Part shown: positions 62,199 to 64,000 of the stretch, piece by piece | Numbering within the stretch: position 1 is the stretch's first letter | How the letters are laid out: each line of letters starts with the position of its first letter | Source: Desulfofundulus kuznetsovii DSM 6115 | GTDB taxonomy: Bacteria; Bacillota; Desulfotomaculia; Desulfotomaculales; Desulfovirgulaceae | Direction: 5' to 3' | Assembly: GCF_000214705.1 (NCBI RefSeq) | Contig: NC_015573.1 | Span: forward strand, 1,449,001 to 1,513,000 | Length of the DNA: 64,000 bases | Notes under the pieces: generated by a model | The model's database searches: none | What the model saw: the letters and a program-made list of their open reading frames with translations, nothing else | Told to the model about the DNA's origin: nothing | Translations under genes and position numbers: made by a program

Positions 62199-62882
62199 TT
62201 AAGGTTCAATATCCCGGGCGTTGTATAGCTTTTGTAGTTCCTCTTTATCCATCTTCATCAGCCTGTCCAGTTCCTCATCAAACTTCCCGGCCTTGATTTC
62301 TTCTACCCGTTTGGCCAGGTGTTGGGCCGGTGGGGCAATATGGCGGCCATAGAGCCGGCGAGCCAGAATGGCCACATTATATTGAACGATTTCAGCGGGA
62401 CAGCGGGAAGCACAGAGACCGCACATAATACAATCGAAGGATAAATGGGCCACTTTTTCAATATCTCCCCGCTGGGCCGCGGCTATATAGTCCATTACCT
62501 TTAATTCCTGGGGACAGATCCTGGTACACTGGTTGCAACCAAGGCAGCGGGTTGTTTCAGGATAGTACCGCAACAATGTGGCCAGGGTGGGAGTGAGTTC
62601 TTCCAGGTTATAGGTGGCTTTATTGGCCGGGTAAAAGGGGATCTGGGTCAAATACATGTTGTCTTCCACCATGGTTTGACAGGCCAGGCCCACTTTTAGC
62701 CTGAAATCTCCCGGTTTGCGGTAAACCGTACCACAGGCACCGCAAAAACCCCCCCGGCAGCCGCAGCCCCGGATAAAACGGTAGCCCGCGTATTCCATGG
62801 CTTTCATAATCGTCAGGCCATAGGGCACCTTATAATGTTTACCCATAATGTATATGTTTACCATTTCTCTTTCTTCGGCCAT
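62199..62882 (-). CDS. fumarate reductase iron-sulfur subunit (TfrB/FrdB-like)
   Basis: 227 aa from ATG 62882 (AAGGAGG upstream). N-terminal 2Fe-2S: GCGCRGGFCGACGTVYRKPGD ... LACQT. C-terminal clusters: CLGCNQCTRICPQ and CIMCGLCASRCPAEI. This has the two ferredoxin-type clusters of FrdB/TfrB but no membrane anchor. The HdrB-like CCG part that is fused in methanogen TfrB is a separate gene upstream here. Confidence 0.88.
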   Translation of the reverse strand: MAEEREMVNIYIMGKHYKVPYGLTIMKAMEYAGYRFIRGCGCRGGFCGACGTVYRKPGDFRLKVGLACQTMVEDNMYLTQIPFYPANKATYNLEELTPTLATLLRYYPETTRCLGCNQCTRICPQELKVMDYIAAAQRGDIEKVAHLSFDCIMCGLCASRCPAEIVQYNVAILARRLYGRHIAPPAQHLAKRVEEIKAGKFDEELDRLMKMDKEELQKLYNARDIEP

Positions 62883-62907
62883 AATTCTTTCCTCCTTCAA
62901 GGCAGAT

Positions 62908-63771
62908 CTACGCTCCCACCAGTAAAGGTCTGGGATCTACATAGTGTTGATCCAGCCCAAGGCTTTCCTGGGGGAGTTCCAGAGCTAAACCCAAAAGCTG
63001 GGTAAAATACAAAACGGGGATTTTTTGAAAACCGGCGTTCTTCTGGAGGATTTTTTCCTGCGACCAGTCCAGGTTAAACTGGCAAAGGGGGCAACTGGTG
63101 ATGATTGCTTCCGCTCCCTTGGCAGTGGCAGAGTTCAGTATTTCCTCCACCTTTTGCATTACCAAATCGTTATCATACAGTATTTGATACGAACCACAGC
63201 AGGTTGTTTTATAGGAATATTCTACCACCTCCGCGCCTATGGCACTAACTAGCTCTTCCATGATGGTGGGGTTTTCCGGATCGTCGAAATTCATTTCCGA
63301 AGCCGGCCGGACAAGCATGCAACCATAATAACAGGCAACTTTAAGCCCCTTTAGGTTTCTTGTTGCCTTGTCCCTGATTGCATCAAGCCCAACATTTTCC
63401 TTACAGATTTGCAGCGGGTGGACGGGTTCAATTTCCCCGGCATAATTTTCTTCTAAATAATCATTTAGTTTTTTTCTGGCTTCAAGGTTGTTTTTTATGA
63501 CATAATTGACCCTTTTTAGTACGTGATAGCAGAAGGAGCAAACCGTAACGAGCTTGCCCCCCTCTTCTTTGGCCGCATTGGCTAAAATGCGTGCTGCCGC
63601 GACCATGCCGATGTAATTGTCCTGGGCCAGGGGAAATACCGTGCCGCAGCAGGTCCATTGGGGCAGTTCAGTTAATTCGATGCCTAAAGCGGCCAGGGAG
63701 CCCCGGGTAGAATCATCCAGACCCTTTGCTTTGCTGTGCAAGGTGCATCCTGGAAAGTATGGGATCCTCAT
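62908..63771 (-). CDS. HdrB-like CCG-domain protein
   Basis: 287 aa with two complete CCG domains: PYFPGCTLHSKAKG ... TCCGTVFPLAQ ... VTVCSFCYHVL and YYGCMLVRPASEM ... TTCCGSYQILYD ... ITSCPLCQFNL. These bind noncubane 4Fe-4S clusters that act on disulfides or quinone-like acceptors. Placed before frdB/frdA, it is the separate equivalent of the TfrB C-terminus, suggesting thiol- or disulfide-linked fumarate/succinate chemistry (inference). Confidence 0.88.
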   Translation of the reverse strand: MRIPYFPGCTLHSKAKGLDDSTRGSLAALGIELTELPQWTCCGTVFPLAQDNYIGMVAAARILANAAKEEGGKLVTVCSFCYHVLKRVNYVIKNNLEARKKLNDYLEENYAGEIEPVHPLQICKENVGLDAIRDKATRNLKGLKVACYYGCMLVRPASEMNFDDPENPTIMEELVSAIGAEVVEYSYKTTCCGSYQILYDNDLVMQKVEEILNSATAKGAEAIITSCPLCQFNLDWSQEKILQKNAGFQKIPVLYFTQLLGLALELPQESLGLDQHYVDPRPLLVGA

Positions 63772-63785
63772 CCTTGTCCCCCCTT

Positions 63786-64000
63786 TTACGCGCTTAGCTT
63801 GCGAAAACCACTGGTTAAGGCCATCTGTGGAACTTCCGTGAGCAATTCTAACGGGATTTTTTCGGCAACCAGTACTTCCCTGCCCTGGCGCAGGTTAATT
63901 ACCCGCAGGGCTTCCATCAACCGGGCAATGTCTATGCCCCGGGGGCAGCGGGCGGTACAAATTAAACAAGTGCTGCACACCCAGATGGATTTTAAATTTA
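63786..64000 (-). CDS. HdrC-like Fe-S protein (5' part outside window)
   Basis: 71 codons visible, open at the right edge. One cluster motif is visible: CSTCLICTARCPRGID followed by IARLMEALRVINLRQG, as in the second cluster of HdrC. Followed 14 nt later by the HdrB-like gene, so it is the HdrC partner of this set. Confidence 0.82.
   Translation of the reverse strand, partial: NLKSIWVCSTCLICTARCPRGIDIARLMEALRVINLRQGREVLVAEKIPLELLTEVPQMALTSGFRKLSA

Overview
The window looks like chromosomal DNA of an anaerobic, spore-forming Firmicute of the Desulfotomaculum/Pelotomaculum/Moorella type. This is an inference from content: a complete Wood-Ljungdahl carbonyl-branch operon, Hdr/Flx/MvhD electron-transfer genes, a fumarate reductase with Hdr-like partners, anaerobic cobalamin synthesis, a SleB-type cortex hydrolase, DnaD/DnaI primosome proteins, and strong AGGAGG-type ribosome sites with many GTG and TTG starts. 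Almost every gene lies on the minus strand. The exceptions are a few short genes, gapA, a P-loop/Asp23-like gene, a tRNA pair and a small ferredoxin.

Layout. 1-7.5 kb: DinG helicase-exonuclease, an intracellular subtilase with a coiled-coil partner, small proteins, an MBL hydrolase and MeaB. 7.9-13.5 kb: thioredoxin reductase and a complete LivKHMGF branched-chain amino-acid ABC transporter. 13.6-21.2 kb: nucleoside phosphorylase, methyltransferase, adenylate kinase, tRNA-Pro, a class A penicillin-binding protein with a lipobox, a P-loop/Asp23-like fusion and a LysM-SleB hydrolase. 21.3-29.0 kb: ten-gene cobalamin operon cbiDETLFGHJXC behind a cobalamin riboswitch with its own terminator. 29.0-33.8 kb: dnaD-dnaI, PHP phosphatase, cysteine hydrolase, YbjQ and gapA. 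33.8-47.4 kb: a twelve-gene redox cluster, in transcription order hdrA, hdrC, hdrB, mvhD, two Flx-type iron-sulfur genes, an Flx-type FAD/NAD gene, an hdrC-hdrB fusion, a double-length hdrA, a second mvhD, metV, metF. 47.5-57.0 kb: cooC, cooS/acsA, acsB, acsC, acsF, acsD, acsE. 57.2-64 kb: phasin-like protein, a candidate small RNA, tRNA-Pro/tRNA-Lys with an integrase remnant, ferredoxin, RtcB, and a fumarate reductase with HdrBC-like genes running off the right edge.

How it works together. AcsABCDE makes acetyl-CoA from CO, CoA and a methyl group carried by a corrinoid protein; the cbi operon supplies the corrinoid. MetF/MetV makes the methyl-tetrahydrofolate that AcsE uses. The gene order suggests that NAD(P)H enters through Flx-type subunits and passes through HdrABC/MvhD modules, possibly by flavin-based bifurcation, to methylene-tetrahydrofolate.

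Most notable result: both mvhD genes are interrupted by one in-frame TGA that replaces a conserved cysteine, and each TGA is followed by a hairpin whose loop starts 20 nt downstream. The two selenocysteines are at different positions: each paralog has Sec where the other has Cys. Ordinary gene calling would truncate both proteins.
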